A DNA stretch of 64,000 nucleotides, taken from NCBI GenBank assembly GCA_002837195.1, contig KZ478065.1, positions 221,487 through 285,486 of the forward strand, read 5' to 3'. Source of the DNA: Enterobacterales bacterium CwR94. Lineage in GTDB: Bacteria; Pseudomonadota; Gammaproteobacteria; Enterobacterales; Enterobacteriaceae. The translations under genes were made by a program, and so were the position numbers. The notes under the pieces were generated by a model, which saw only the letters and a list, made by a program, of their open reading frames with translations, searched no databases and was not told where the DNA came from. Positions 25,445-34,667 of this stretch are shown one piece after another. Within the stretch, counting starts at the first letter, position 1, and every line of letters begins with the position of its first letter.

Positions 25445-25476
25445 TTGCACTCAACAGCAGTATAAACTGAGTGCAA
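25445..25476. repeat. Inverted repeat downstream of the HNH gene
   Basis: The arms ttgcactca and tgagtgcaa are separated by 14 bases. The 9-mer attgcactc also occurs upstream of the Septu-like pair (23244-23252). No T-run follows, so a classic terminator is unlikely. Further downstream, the stem gcccccgcatctttaccggatcgcggggattttt region (25550-25583) may serve as the terminator. Confidence 0.5.
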
Positions 25477-25606
25477 GGTAAAATTGATTATGTCCTCCGT
25501 CTAGCTATTATACATTTCAAATAATTTCGGATAGATATCATCTCAGTGAGGCCCCCGCATCTTTACCGGATCGCGGGGATTTTTATTTCCACGCTGAGAT
25601 ATCTAC

Positions 25607-26476
25607 ATGACCAAATCTGACGGCTTACAGGCCATCGAGAAGCCGCTGGCTTCCCTTCCTGCCACTGTTCGAAATCTTATCCTCGACCACTTTAACAAAC
25701 TTACCAGATATGAACCTGTGATTGGCATCATGGGGAAAACGGGATCGGGTAAAAGCAGTCTCTGTAACGCCCTGTTTGCCGGAGAAGTGACACCTGTCAG
25801 TGATATCACCGCCTGCACCCGGGAGGCGCTGCATTTTCGTCTTCACAGTGGCAGCCACAGCCTAGCATTGGTCGATTTGCCTGGTGTTGGCGAGAGTGAA
25901 ATTCGCGATGAGGAGTACGAAGCTCTGTACCGCAATATTCTTCCTGAACTGGATCTGATCCTGTGGGTTATCAAAGCTGATGATCGAGCTTTCTCTATTG
26001 ATGAGCGCTTTTATCAGCAGGTGATGGCTGACCATCAGCATCGAGTGCTGTTTGTCATCAATCAGGCCGATAAAATTGAACCCAGCCATGAATGGAATGC
26101 CACCAGCAATACGCCATCGCCGAATCAGTTGGCCAATATTGATGCCAAAAAGGAATCCATTCGCCACCTGTTCTCACCCTTTAACCCAGTGTGCAGCATC
26201 TCTGCCAGAACGGAATGGAACCTCCCACTGCTGGTAGAAGCCATGATGACTTGCCTCCCGGATCGAGCGACCAGCCCTCTGACAACTCAATTGCACGAGA
26301 GGTTGTGCAGTGAATCCGTAAAAAAGCAGGCACGTGAAGATTTCGGTCGTGCGACAGGCGCAGTGTTTGATTCAGCAACAACGACTCTACCTCAGTCATT
26401 TAAAGCCGTAATTAATAGTGTCCGGGATACCGTAGTGTCGATGGCGCGTGCTGTCTGGGACTGGATTTTCTTCTGA
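25607..26476 (+). CDS. YfjP/YeeP-family GTPase
   Basis: This 289-residue GTPase is of the Era-like 50S-binding family found in CP4-type islands (YfjP, YkfA, YeeP). G1 is GIMGKTGSGKSSL (about residues 40-52), G3 is LVDLPGVGE (about 88-96), and G4 is NQADK (about 150). The C-terminal region is shorter than in complete cellular GTPases and ends with a hydrophobic WDWIFF. It opens the right arm of the island, whose gene order (GTPase, WYL regulator, secreted proteins, ArdB, RadC, CbeA, CbtA) follows CP4-57 and CP4-44. The biological role is not established. Confidence 0.88.
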   Translation: MTKSDGLQAIEKPLASLPATVRNLILDHFNKLTRYEPVIGIMGKTGSGKSSLCNALFAGEVTPVSDITACTREALHFRLHSGSHSLALVDLPGVGESEIRDEEYEALYRNILPELDLILWVIKADDRAFSIDERFYQQVMADHQHRVLFVINQADKIEPSHEWNATSNTPSPNQLANIDAKKESIRHLFSPFNPVCSISARTEWNLPLLVEAMMTCLPDRATSPLTTQLHERLCSESVKKQAREDFGRATGAVFDSATTTLPQSFKAVINSVRDTVVSMARAVWDWIFF

Positions 26477-26736
26477 CTAAATGAAACATCATCATGTAGA
26501 CGGTGAATTATTTCTTTTATCCAGTGGTTTACAGACAATTCCAGCATCAACGACACAACCTGTCGGTATCAGAAGATGATAATGCCAGCTGTAAACGTGT
26601 AACCCCTCCCCACTTAGCATCCAGCGTATCGTTCCGCACTAACCACGTAGCCACGCGCCACCGACATAACCTGTCCACTGCGCACATTACAGTAACGCCA
26701 TCTTTATTAATTACTTACCTGTTATGGAGATCATAA

Positions 26737-27426
26737 ATGTCTCAGGCTGAGCGTCGCTATGATCGCCTGTCTGTTCGGCTGTCGCTGATTATCAGCCGCT
26801 TGATCGCTGGTGAAACGCTGAATGTGCGCATGCTTGCGGCAGAGTTTGGTGTTTCAGAACGCACGCTGCAGCGTGATTTTCGCGAACGGTTGATTTACCT
26901 CGATCTCGAATATCAGAACGGCTGCTGTCGCCTGTTGACGGGAGGGCGACATGAACTCAGGGAAGAGGCCGCGATGCAATTTGCCCGTCAGTCAGGTATA
27001 GGTTCGCTGTTTCCGGATTTGGACAGCCATCTGGTCAGCTCACTTCTTAATCGTCAGGACTCGCCGCCGTGCCTTATCTGGCATCAGGAATCGCCAGCTT
27101 CCCCACCCCGCCCAGGTATTTTTACTCGCCTCGTCAGAGCAGCTATTGAACAACGCCGCATTACTTTGCTCGCCGACGGATGTCGTTGTGATGGTCTTGC
27201 ACCTTACCGGCTAATTTTCAGTGCCGGTGACTGGTTCCTAGTGGGGGAACACCTCGGGCAAATAACCGTTTTCCCACTGCACATCATCCATTCCGTCACG
27301 TGTCATTCAGAGATGTTTACACCGAAAAGAGAGTTTACCTGCGTGCTTTCCCGCCCTGAATTTCTCCGGGCCTTACCGCATTTTCGCCTTTTCCATTCAC
27401 TGCTTATCGCACCTGAGGTGAGTTGA
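26737..27426 (+). CDS. WYL-domain transcriptional regulator (YfjR/YafY-like)
   Basis: The 229-residue regulator has an N-terminal winged helix (about residues 5-65, TLNVRMLAAEFGVSERTLQRDFRERL) and a C-terminal WYL-like domain (about 120-215, LAPYRLIFSAGDWFLVGEHLGQITVFPL). WYL proteins often sense nucleic-acid ligands and control defence or island genes. The ATG has GGAG upstream. The 260 bases before it hold no gene that I can support. It precedes two exported-protein genes, with 22 bases to the first, so they may be cotranscribed. Confidence 0.88.
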   Translation: MSQAERRYDRLSVRLSLIISRLIAGETLNVRMLAAEFGVSERTLQRDFRERLIYLDLEYQNGCCRLLTGGRHELREEAAMQFARQSGIGSLFPDLDSHLVSSLLNRQDSPPCLIWHQESPASPPRPGIFTRLVRAAIEQRRITLLADGCRCDGLAPYRLIFSAGDWFLVGEHLGQITVFPLHIIHSVTCHSEMFTPKREFTCVLSRPEFLRALPHFRLFHSLLIAPEVS

Positions 27427-27448
27427 TACCTCAAAAGGAATAATCACT

Positions 27449-28078
27449 ATGAAACTGCTTACTACTACAGCGCTGGCCGCCAGCATTTGCCTTGGGGCTG
27501 TTTTTACAGCTGAAGCTGGAAATATTGTCGGTACAGTCAAAGCCTGGCAATACATGCAGGCTGAAGGCTGGAAATCAGCCGATGGCATGGATGACAACAC
27601 ATTACACAACATGCTCTATCAGGCCAGTGTGATTGATAACTACCCGTGGACGAAACAGTTTCTGTTACGTGTCCGTGGTGGCGGTGCGCTTTTTCTTGCC
27701 GATAAAAAGACTCACACGATTCGCCAACTGAAAGTGGAGCCTGTAGGTGAAACCTACAATGACATTGAAACGGTTTATCAGGGAGAAGACAAAGGTGAAG
27801 GCTGTTATTTCGCTATCATCGACAATCAATCTTCAGCACGACAAAAAGCGATTGATGACCTTCTTAGCTACCCACCCGTTGATGATGTCGATGCTAAAGC
27901 AAAAAAGATCAGACAGCAGATGACCCCGAAAGTCGTTATGGTCATGCCGGATAATTGTGTGAATAAGCAGCAACAGGCTGCTCTGGCAGCTAAACGTTCG
28001 AAAGAAGATCGGAAGTTACAGCAGTGGGTAGCACAGCAAAGTCTGGCGGAGTTATGTCGTCGTACGGGCAACTGCTGA
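27449..28078 (+). CDS. Exported island protein of unknown function
   Basis: The 209-residue product has a clear signal peptide (MKLLTTTALAASICLGAVFTAEA, cleavage near AEA-GN). The mature part has four cysteines near positions 117, 152, 203 and 209, suitable for disulphides, and a charged helical region at about 165-195. It sits in the position where CP4-type islands carry secreted or lipoprotein genes such as yfjS. I cannot name a function. AAGGAAT provides the ribosome-binding site, and the IrmA-like gene follows 52 bases later. Confidence 0.7.
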   Translation: MKLLTTTALAASICLGAVFTAEAGNIVGTVKAWQYMQAEGWKSADGMDDNTLHNMLYQASVIDNYPWTKQFLLRVRGGGALFLADKKTHTIRQLKVEPVGETYNDIETVYQGEDKGEGCYFAIIDNQSSARQKAIDDLLSYPPVDDVDAKAKKIRQQMTPKVVMVMPDNCVNKQQQAALAAKRSKEDRKLQQWVAQQSLAELCRRTGNC

Positions 28079-28130
28079 GGGCCTTCCAACAACACCATAG
28101 GACCCTTTATCAAAATCAGGAGCATCATTT

Positions 28131-28574
28131 TTGAACCGATTTGCTAAAGCCTTACCTTTCATCGCTGGTTTGACGTTGTGCCACTTGCTACCCGCACAAG
28201 CCAACGAACAACGCTACATCAGTATCCGTAACACCGATACAGTGTGGACTCCTGGCAATATTTGCGTTTACCAGTTTCGCCTTGATAACGGCGGAAGCGG
28301 TACAGGTTTCGGCCAACTGAATGTGTCACTGCGTTTGAAAGACAAGGCAGACAAAACGCTCGCGCAAGGCGTCATGGAAGTAGCTTCCTTCGGAGAAAGT
28401 GACGCAACACGTTCACAGGACGCTTTTCTGGAGCATGAATGTGTAGAAGGTGTCAGTGCCGTTGAAATTGTAAAGGTGACGGAGTTAAGCGGCGGACATC
28501 ATACAGACCTGCCGCTGTCCATATTCGATCCGCAATATTACCAGCCATTGTCAGTATCAGTTGCCGTGAATTAA
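28131..28574 (+). CDS. IrmA-family exported protein
   Basis: The 147-residue product has a signal peptide (ending PAQANE-like) and a mature domain beginning RYISIRNTDTVWTPGNICVYQFRLDNGG. This closely recalls IrmA, the small exported interleukin-receptor-mimic protein of pathogenic E. coli. Two conserved cysteines (about residues 45 and 104) could form the disulphide. The gene uses a TTG start with AGGAG upstream. IrmA relatives occur in CP4-like islands; cytokine binding has been reported only for the E. coli protein and should not be assumed here. Confidence 0.78.
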   Translation: MNRFAKALPFIAGLTLCHLLPAQANEQRYISIRNTDTVWTPGNICVYQFRLDNGGSGTGFGQLNVSLRLKDKADKTLAQGVMEVASFGESDATRSQDAFLEHECVEGVSAVEIVKVTELSGGHHTDLPLSIFDPQYYQPLSVSVAVN

Positions 28575-28699
28575 TCGTCCCGGCTGGCTGAGACGGGCCT
28601 AAGCCACACTTCAGCTATCACTCACTTAAAACATGTCAGGCCATGCCTCCTCCGGGAAGCATGGCCTTTTTGTTTTTAAACTACGAATAAGGAATCAAC

Positions 28700-29119
28700 A
28701 TGGATCACACCACAACACCAGTCACCGCATCACCCGTACCCGACAGGCAGCGCCTTAATTTCTGGCTGAAGCACTTCGGCAAAATCCCCCAATGGATGCT
28801 GCTGGAGCCTCGTGCTTTCGCCTGGATGGATCGCCTGTGCGAAGCCTACAACGGTGGGTACTGGAATTATTTCACGCTCAGCAACGGTGGTGCCTTCATC
28901 GCACCTGATTGCGAAGACTGCTGGGTCGTGTTCAACAAGCTGAATGGCAACGGCACGGAAATGAGCAGCGAAGCCACTGGCATTGCAGTCTGCCTGCTGA
29001 ACTGGAGCCACCATGCCTGCAGAACTGGCAGCCCTGCCATGAGTGAACACTACTATCACCTGCGTGAATTTGCGCTGAGCCATCCTGAAAGCAGCACCAT
29101 CATGCATATCATTGACTGA
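28700..29119 (+). CDS. Antirestriction protein, ArdB/KlcA family
   Basis: The 139-residue product belongs to the ArdB/KlcA family (YfjX in CP4-57), which inhibits type I restriction enzymes without mimicking DNA. Family features include [20 protein letters not shown] (about residues 51-70) and the segment [19 protein letters not shown] at the C-terminus. The ATG follows AAGGAATCAAC. It precedes the RadC-like gene by 14 bases and is probably cotranscribed with it, as in related islands. Confidence 0.92.
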   Translation: MDHTTTPVTASPVPDRQRLNFWLKHFGKIPQWMLLEPRAFAWMDRLCEAYNGGYWNYFTLSNGGAFIAPDCEDCWVVFNKLNGNGTEMSSEATGIAVCLLNWSHHACRTGSPAMSEHYYHLREFALSHPESSTIMHIID

Positions 29120-29133
29120 CGGCAGAGAACATT

Positions 29134-29601
29134 ATGGAAAGTACCGCATTACCTCATCCACTCACTTCACACCGCACCATAAAACGCGCCCTGGCGCTTA
29201 TCGAGAATCACCTGCGCGAACCCGGCGTGGCGTTCACCTCAGCAACACTCACCCGCGACTGGCTGCGGCTGAACCTTGCAGGGCTGGAGCGGGAAGTGTT
29301 TATGGTGGTGTTTCTGGATAATCAGAACCGGCTGCTGGCGAATGAAACGCTATTTCACGGCTCTATCACTAGCACGGAAATTCATCCCCGCGAAGTGGTT
29401 AAGGCTGCATTACGGCACAACGCCGCTGCGGCCATCTTTGCCCACAATCATCCGTCCGGATATGCCGAGCCCAGTGACGCCGACCGACGCATCACCGAAC
29501 GGCTGAAAAAAGCACTGGCGCTGGTTGAAGTGCGCGTACTCGACCATCTGATTGTCGGCAGCAAAGAGATTGTCTCGTTCGCCGAACGCGGCTGGTCCTG
29601 A
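29134..29601 (+). CDS. RadC-like JAB/MPN domain protein (YfjY family)
   Basis: The 155-residue protein covers the MPN+/JAMM domain of RadC but lacks the N-terminal helix-hairpin-helix region of chromosomal RadC, as is usual for the island paralogues (YfjY, YeeS, YkfG). The metal motif is complete: [23 protein letters not shown] (about residues 105-127). The cellular role of these proteins is unsettled; despite the name, a repair function is not proven. It lies between ardB and the cbeA antitoxin gene. Confidence 0.92.
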   Translation: MESTALPHPLTSHRTIKRALALIENHLREPGVAFTSATLTRDWLRLNLAGLEREVFMVVFLDNQNRLLANETLFHGSITSTEIHPREVVKAALRHNAAAAIFAHNHPSGYAEPSDADRRITERLKKALALVEVRVLDHLIVGSKEIVSFAERGWS

Positions 29602-29611
29602 AGGAGAACAT

Positions 29612-29938
29612 ATGCATTCTGAACAATGGGGGCTGACGTGCAGTAAAACGCCGTGCTTCGGTGCCAGGCTGGTGCAGGAAGGCAACCGGCTGCACTTCCT
29701 GACTGACCGGGCAGGATTCACCGGCGACTTCAGTGACGATGAGGCACTGCGCCTTGACCAGGCTTTTCCACTGATAATGAAACAGCTGGAACAGATGCTT
29801 TCAGCCGGTGAACTGAATCCCCGCCATCAGCAAGGCGTTACCCTGAATCACATTGGGCTGACCTGCCAGGCCGATACCCTCGGCTCACACGGTTATGTTT
29901 ACATCGCGATTTATCCCTCTTCGACAGTAACCGGCTAA
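29612..29938 (+). CDS. Antitoxin CbeA / YfjZ-YeeU family
   Basis: This 108-residue cytoskeleton-bundling-enhancing antitoxin is the partner of CbtA. The sequence [35 protein letters not shown] is the family N-terminus, and [31 protein letters not shown] is the C-terminal signature. In type IV systems the antitoxin counteracts the toxin at FtsZ and MreB rather than by direct binding. The ATG at 29612 has AAGGAG directly upstream; the longer frame overlaps the RadC-like gene. Confidence 0.93.
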   Translation: MHSEQWGLTCSKTPCFGARLVQEGNRLHFLTDRAGFTGDFSDDEALRLDQAFPLIMKQLEQMLSAGELNPRHQQGVTLNHIGLTCQADTLGSHGYVYIAIYPSSTVTG

Positions 29939-29969
29939 CCAGCCACCGCCAAAAAACAGGAAACACCCA

Positions 29970-30350
29970 ATGCAAACTTTACCGTTACCCGAGCCACGGG
30001 CGGCTGAGCCCTGCCCGTCGCCCGTGCAGGTCTGGCAGTTACTGCTCATACATCTGCTGGATAAACACTATGGCCTCACGCTCAACGACACACCGTTTGG
30101 CGACGACAGCGTGATTCAGGCGCACATCAACGCCGGTATCTCCCTGTGTGATGCTGTCAATTTCATTGTGGAAAGGTATGAACTGGTGCGCACCGACCAC
30201 AGCCGTTTCAGCCTCACCGAACACTCTTCACTGATTGGTGCCATCGACATTCTACGTGCCCGGCGTGCAACCGGGCTGATAGTAAGCAGCGGCTACAGCA
30301 CAATAACCCGCATCACAACGGGCCGGTATCGGGAGGAAAAAGCACAGTGA
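29970..30350 (+). CDS. Toxin CbtA / YeeV-YpjF family
   Basis: This 126-residue type IV toxin inhibits polymerisation of FtsZ and MreB in E. coli. Recognisable family segments: [59 protein letters not shown] (about residues 19-78), then [22 protein letters not shown]. It overlaps the following small gene by four bases. Together with the gene at 29612 it forms a complete toxin-antitoxin pair that could stabilise the island. Confidence 0.93.
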   Translation: MQTLPLPEPRAAEPCPSPVQVWQLLLIHLLDKHYGLTLNDTPFGDDSVIQAHINAGISLCDAVNFIVERYELVRTDHSRFSLTEHSSLIGAIDILRARRATGLIVSSGYSTITRITTGRYREEKAQ

Positions 30351-30556
30351 AAATCGGTCTAAACCTTAACGCTGACAGCATCAATGTACTGGCGCTGAAC
30401 ATGGGGAAAATAGCGGTCGATGTTGACGGTATCGAGCTCACTGAGCTGATAGCTGCCGTTAATGCTCAAGGGCTTACGCTGCGTATCGCGGAGGAACCCG
30501 GCGAGGTGATTGTCGAAACCAGCTCTCGCCTTCTCCTAAGCAGCCTTGTAAGATAA
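30347..30556 (+). CDS. DUF5983-like small protein after cbtA
   Basis: The 69-residue product ([34 protein letters not shown] segment) matches the short conserved protein usually encoded directly after yeeV/cbtA in E. coli islands. Its start overlaps the cbtA stop by four bases, so it is translationally coupled. Function is unknown. It is the last gene of the island's right arm before the direct repeat at 30587. Confidence 0.8.
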   Translation: MKIGLNLNADSINVLALNMGKIAVDVDGIELTELIAAVNAQGLTLRIAEEPGEVIVETSSRLLLSSLVR

Positions 30557-30586
30557 GTCCAAGCGGGCCGATATAATGAAAATTAG

Positions 30587-30609
30587 TTTTAGGCACCTTC
30601 TTAGGCACC
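30587..30609 (+). repeat. Right copy of island direct repeat
   Basis: Twenty-two of 23 bases match the element at 7593-7615, including both TTAGGCACC units. It lies 30 bases after the last island gene and marks the right end of the mobile unit. Confidence 0.7.
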
Positions 30610-31556
30610 AAAGAATAATTGAATTGAATAATTAGCATTTTAATTCAGGTGGTTAGCGGACCAATTCAGATTCCGCCAGACTTAGTGATGACCAACACCC
30701 AATAAAATCCTAAGCGCCCTACAACACAAGCCCTGCGGATCTTTTCTTACAACCTCAATCTGTACCATAAATCCTTAACATCACCCGCCCCTATCGATTT
30801 TCTTACCGATGTACCTAACGATGCTAAAGTTTGGCATAACTTTGCGTCCTTTAACGCCAACACAACGCGCACGACGGTGTTTCTCCCCAGCTCTGCGCGC
30901 TCTTCACAAATGGCTAATTTACGCGGCGGCTTGATGCGCACCAGCATCAATCGATAAAACCCAAAGCCTCCACAACACAATCCTGCGTTTTATTCCCCTC
31001 CACGTCTCCCACTGCACCTAAAACATCCCAATAACCCCAAACCTTTCCAGAACGTTATCCTTCACCGTCTTATGCTTTATTTTCTTAAAAAATATTCCCC
31101 GCTATTCCCCTGCTATCTCACATCTTTATTCCACAGCAAAACCCTCTAAACTTGACGCACATCAAACATCGATAACAGATCTCCAGAAATAAAAATAAGA
31201 TCATTCCTAATTTTACCTATTGCACAATATCCCAACCATGAAAAAGAAACACCTCCCCGCAGGATACGTCCAATACCCCCACCACACCATCAAAATAAAA
31301 ACCATTAAATACAATAACTTGAAAATGTTATTTCATTTTAAAACGTCAGTCCCAATAAGAAAGCAACATCCCTCGCATAGCTCAAATAATTAAAAAATCC
31401 ACCAGCTAATTCTGTCATAAATATCCCAACTCTCCTCCCCCCTACTTAGGGAAGGTTTATTCAGGTGGGCAAGCGAAATATATTATTTTCGTCTCTGGAT
31501 AGCAGTAAACATAAAACCAATGCGTCTTATTGCGTATTGGGTAAAAAGGATAACGC
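30610..31556. other. Right island junction and AT-rich spacer
   Basis: The region contains two decayed copies of the DNA flanking the 3' end of ssrA. The first (30671-30760) shows ccgccag, then tcctaa, then the exact 12-mer caagccctgcgg (30727-30738), then cctcaat. The second (30960-30996) keeps only cacaacacaa and cctgcg. A 77-codon frame between them on the minus strand (30747-30980) is probably a remnant. From about 31060 the DNA is AT-rich with no gene that I can support, and probably holds the promoter of the autotransporter gene. Confidence 0.55.
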
Positions 31557-34500
31557 ATGCAAAACACTATTTATGGCAAACCTTCGTCTCCGCTGGCGCT
31601 CAAAACGCCGCTTTCCAAAATTTATCTTGCTCTGTTCTCTGCGCCGCTACTGATGCTGTCTCCCAGCGAGAATGCACGCGCTGCTGACGTGATTATTGAC
31701 GGTGATACACAGGTTACCGATACCCGAATTTACAATGACAATGTTTACGTCGGTCGTAATCAGAACGGAAACCTGCTGATTGATAATGGCAAGATTACCG
31801 CCAATAACATCAATATTGGTCGTTTGTACGACGGCCAAATTCATGAAAGTCAGGTGACAGTGACTGGCCCGAATGCGGAACTGAACGCCATTAACGATCA
31901 GGCGGTGCTGCACGGTGATTTGAATCTGGGGCTGGCGACTCTGCGCGTTGAGAACGGTGCGCTAGCCAGTGCCAAAGAAATCGTGGTTGGCACGACGCGC
32001 GGCTACGACAGCCATATTATCGCGAGCGGTATCGGATCGAGAATTACCAGTAATTGGCTGAGCGTCGGTACGGCACTGGATGCCCGTTCTAGCGTATTAG
32101 TTGAAGACGGTGCCGTGCTGAATACCACCGTTGAAGCACGCGTGGGTAGCGGTTCCGGCCCCGGTGAAACCGATAAACTGAATCCGAAAGTCACGGTCAC
32201 AGGGGCAAACTCCCAGTGGAATGTTGCCCAGGCTCTGACCCTCAATGGCGATCTGGATGTGCTGAACGGCGGTGCGGTCAGTACCGGCAGTGCCGAAGTT
32301 AACGGCATATCCGGTACCAGTAAGACCGCAGAATTGACAATTTCCGGCAACGGCTCGCGCTTTACCAGCGGCAGTATTGTCAGCGTTGGCGATTTTGGAA
32401 ACGGTGTACTGTCCGTTTCCAACGGCGGCGTCTTCTCCGCGGGCAGCAATGAACTGGTGCTTGGCACTGGCAGCTCCGGCTCCAACCGGGGCGCGCTGAT
32501 TATCGGCAGCCGTGGCAATATGGATACCGGTACCGGTTTGACTGAGCCAACACTCGGCACGGCAGGCGGCGCGGGAACGATTGATACCCAAACGGCCATC
32601 AATCTACGTGGTGGTCTGTTTGGTAGCTATGTCTATTTTAACCATACCGATAACAACTACGTGTTCAGCAATAAAATGAGCGGTGAAGGTGATGTGATTA
32701 ACACCTCAGGCCAGACCACGCTGAACGGCGATCTTTCCCAGCTCAAAGCCAATATCACCGCACGCGGTGGCAAGGTGATCATCGATAGCGTGCTTAACAG
32801 CCAGCCAGCCGATCTGTTTGATATTCAAACCTTGAGCGCAGAAAGTGGTGGAACATTAATTCTCAACGCCACAGCAGGTACGGATGTCAGCAACGGCGTG
32901 GGCTACAGCAGTGCGGCATTAGTCAAATCGGGCGGTACGCTGGGCGGAAATGGCACCGTGGGCCAGACAGAAATCCAATCCGGTGGCCATATCTCACCAG
33001 GTGATAACGGCATCGGCACACTGACGCTCAAGCGCTACCTGAATTTTATTGGCGAGTCTTTCTATGACGTTGATATTACGGGTGATGGCCGCAGTGATAA
33101 GTTGCTCGTCGCAGGTAAAACAACCATTAGCGATCAGGCAAAAGTGCAAGTTAATGCCCTCGATTCGCAGACCAGCTACCAGACAGGCCAAAGTTACCGT
33201 ATTTTGACCTCCGATGGCGGTATTGATGGCCAATTTGCCGCCGCAATTTCCAAATCGGCTTTTTTGGATGTTGCATTAAATCACAGCGCGAATGCCGTGG
33301 ATCTGACCATCAAACAGAAAAATACCGGTGGTGAAGACCCTGGTGGTGAAAACCCCGGTGGCGAGGATCCGGGCGGTGAGAATCCCGGTGGAGAAAACCC
33401 TGGCGGCGAGAATCCCGGTGGCGAGAATCCAGGCGGTGGCAAACCCGGTATTTTCCAGACCGTTGCAGAATCTCGCAACCAATGGAACACCGCAGGCGCG
33501 CTTTCTACGCTGACACAAAGTGGCCCGTCACTGGCGCTGTACAACTCGCTCTTACTGCTGAATTCAGCACAAGCACGCGAAGCCTTCGATCAGCTTTCAG
33601 GCGAGGTGTATCCATCCCTGCAGTCGACCTTGATCACCAACAGCACGCAGACATTCAATGTCCTGAATCAACGTCTGTCGCGTGCGTTTGATGATGATTC
33701 ACTGCCTGTGCCTCCGCTGGCTATGTCGCTCGTGCAATCAGCGCCGGGACATGACAGCGGCGTCTGGGGCCAGACATTCAGTTCCTGGATGACAAACAGC
33801 GGCGACAGCAACACCGGCAAACTAAAAGGCAATACCACGGGCTTCCTGCTGGGTGCCGATCGCAAATTGAGTGATAACAATGTTCGTGTCGGTGGCTACT
33901 TCGGTTACAGCCGCGGTGATTACGATGTGAATAGCCGTGGTTCTAAAACCGATATCGACAACTACCATCTCGGTCTGTATGCCGCAGGACAACAGGACGC
34001 CTTCTCACTGCGCGGTGCGTTGGGTTACACCTGGCATAAGATTGAAGGCGAGCGTAATGTTGATTTCAGCAGTTTCTCCGATCGCCTGAAATCAGACTAC
34101 GACGCGAACTCACTGCTGGCCTTCACCGAAGTGGGCTACCGTTTCGGTCAGCCGTCGATGAATGTCGAACCCTTTATCAATCTGAGCTACATCCGTCTGC
34201 ATACCGATAGCTTCCAGGAGAAAGGCGGTGCAGCAGCGTTGAGCGTGCGCAATGCGACAATGAACACCTTCAATTCTATCTTGGGGGTGCGCGGCGTGGC
34301 CGATGTGCAGCAAAACGTCAGCGTGTACGGTTCATTAGGTTGGCAACATGCGTATGGTGATAAAACCACTTCATCGCAAATGGCGTTTGCGGGCAGCAAT
34401 GCCTTTGTGACTCAAGGTCAGGCCATTGATGACAATGTGATGGTGGGCGATCTCGGAGTGAGTGTGAAGCTGTCTCCCGCCACCCGCCTGGATGTGGGTT

Positions 34501-34568
34501 ATCAAGGGCAATACGGTGCTGATACTCGCGTTAATTCCGTGAACGCTAACTTCCGTTTGTCGTTCTAA
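31557..34568 (+). CDS. Type V autotransporter with AT-family beta-barrel
   Basis: This 1003-residue secreted or surface protein has an extended signal peptide ending near SENARA-A (about residue 42). It is followed by a repetitive beta-helix-like passenger (about 43-585) rich in Gly, Asn, Ser and short VENGA, VSNGGVFSAG-type repeats. A Gly-Glu-Pro repeat linker (about 591-631) and then the C-terminal autotransporter domain ending RLSF follow, with alternating aromatic strands (WGQTFSSW, GYFGYSRG, VGYRFGQP). The phenylalanine terminus is the BAM recognition signal. No protease motif is evident; adhesion or aggregation is the best guess. It lies just outside the island. Confidence 0.93.
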   Translation: MQNTIYGKPSSPLALKTPLSKIYLALFSAPLLMLSPSENARAADVIIDGDTQVTDTRIYNDNVYVGRNQNGNLLIDNGKITANNINIGRLYDGQIHESQVTVTGPNAELNAINDQAVLHGDLNLGLATLRVENGALASAKEIVVGTTRGYDSHIIASGIGSRITSNWLSVGTALDARSSVLVEDGAVLNTTVEARVGSGSGPGETDKLNPKVTVTGANSQWNVAQALTLNGDLDVLNGGAVSTGSAEVNGISGTSKTAELTISGNGSRFTSGSIVSVGDFGNGVLSVSNGGVFSAGSNELVLGTGSSGSNRGALIIGSRGNMDTGTGLTEPTLGTAGGAGTIDTQTAINLRGGLFGSYVYFNHTDNNYVFSNKMSGEGDVINTSGQTTLNGDLSQLKANITARGGKVIIDSVLNSQPADLFDIQTLSAESGGTLILNATAGTDVSNGVGYSSAALVKSGGTLGGNGTVGQTEIQSGGHISPGDNGIGTLTLKRYLNFIGESFYDVDITGDGRSDKLLVAGKTTISDQAKVQVNALDSQTSYQTGQSYRILTSDGGIDGQFAAAISKSAFLDVALNHSANAVDLTIKQKNTGGEDPGGENPGGEDPGGENPGGENPGGENPGGENPGGGKPGIFQTVAESRNQWNTAGALSTLTQSGPSLALYNSLLLLNSAQAREAFDQLSGEVYPSLQSTLITNSTQTFNVLNQRLSRAFDDDSLPVPPLAMSLVQSAPGHDSGVWGQTFSSWMTNSGDSNTGKLKGNTTGFLLGADRKLSDNNVRVGGYFGYSRGDYDVNSRGSKTDIDNYHLGLYAAGQQDAFSLRGALGYTWHKIEGERNVDFSSFSDRLKSDYDANSLLAFTEVGYRFGQPSMNVEPFINLSYIRLHTDSFQEKGGAAALSVRNATMNTFNSILGVRGVADVQQNVSVYGSLGWQHAYGDKTTSSQMAFAGSNAFVTQGQAIDDNVMVGDLGVSVKLSPATRLDVGYQGQYGADTRVNSVNANFRLSF
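33327..33449 (+). repeat. 15-bp coding tandem repeat in the autotransporter
   Basis: About eight copies of a 15-base unit encode GGE(D/N)P and end in GGGKP. The unit is a multiple of three, so changes in copy number would lengthen or shorten the linker without a frameshift. Confidence 0.92.
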
Positions 34569-34593
34569 TATCCTCAAATACTTGCAATAAGTT

Positions 34594-34625
34594 AAGCCCG
34601 TCATTCCCTTTGACGGGCTTTTTTT
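34594..34625 (+). terminator. Terminator after the autotransporter gene
   Basis: The stem AAGCCCGTCA / TGACGGGCTT is followed by a run of T residues, 26 bases after the stop codon. Confidence 0.92.
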
Positions 34626-34667
34626 CGCGCCAATTCAGACGCTGGCAATCTGGGCGGCCACTGCGCC

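Noticed and set aside
30747..30980. Minus-strand 77-codon frame with an SVRKSIGAGDVKDLWYRL segment.
   Set aside because: It spans decayed ssrA-flank copies and has no clear ribosome-binding site; treated as a remnant, not a gene.
33281..33544. Minus-strand Pro/Ser-rich frame opposite the autotransporter repeat.
   Set aside because: It is the shadow of the GGE(D/N)P tandem repeat.
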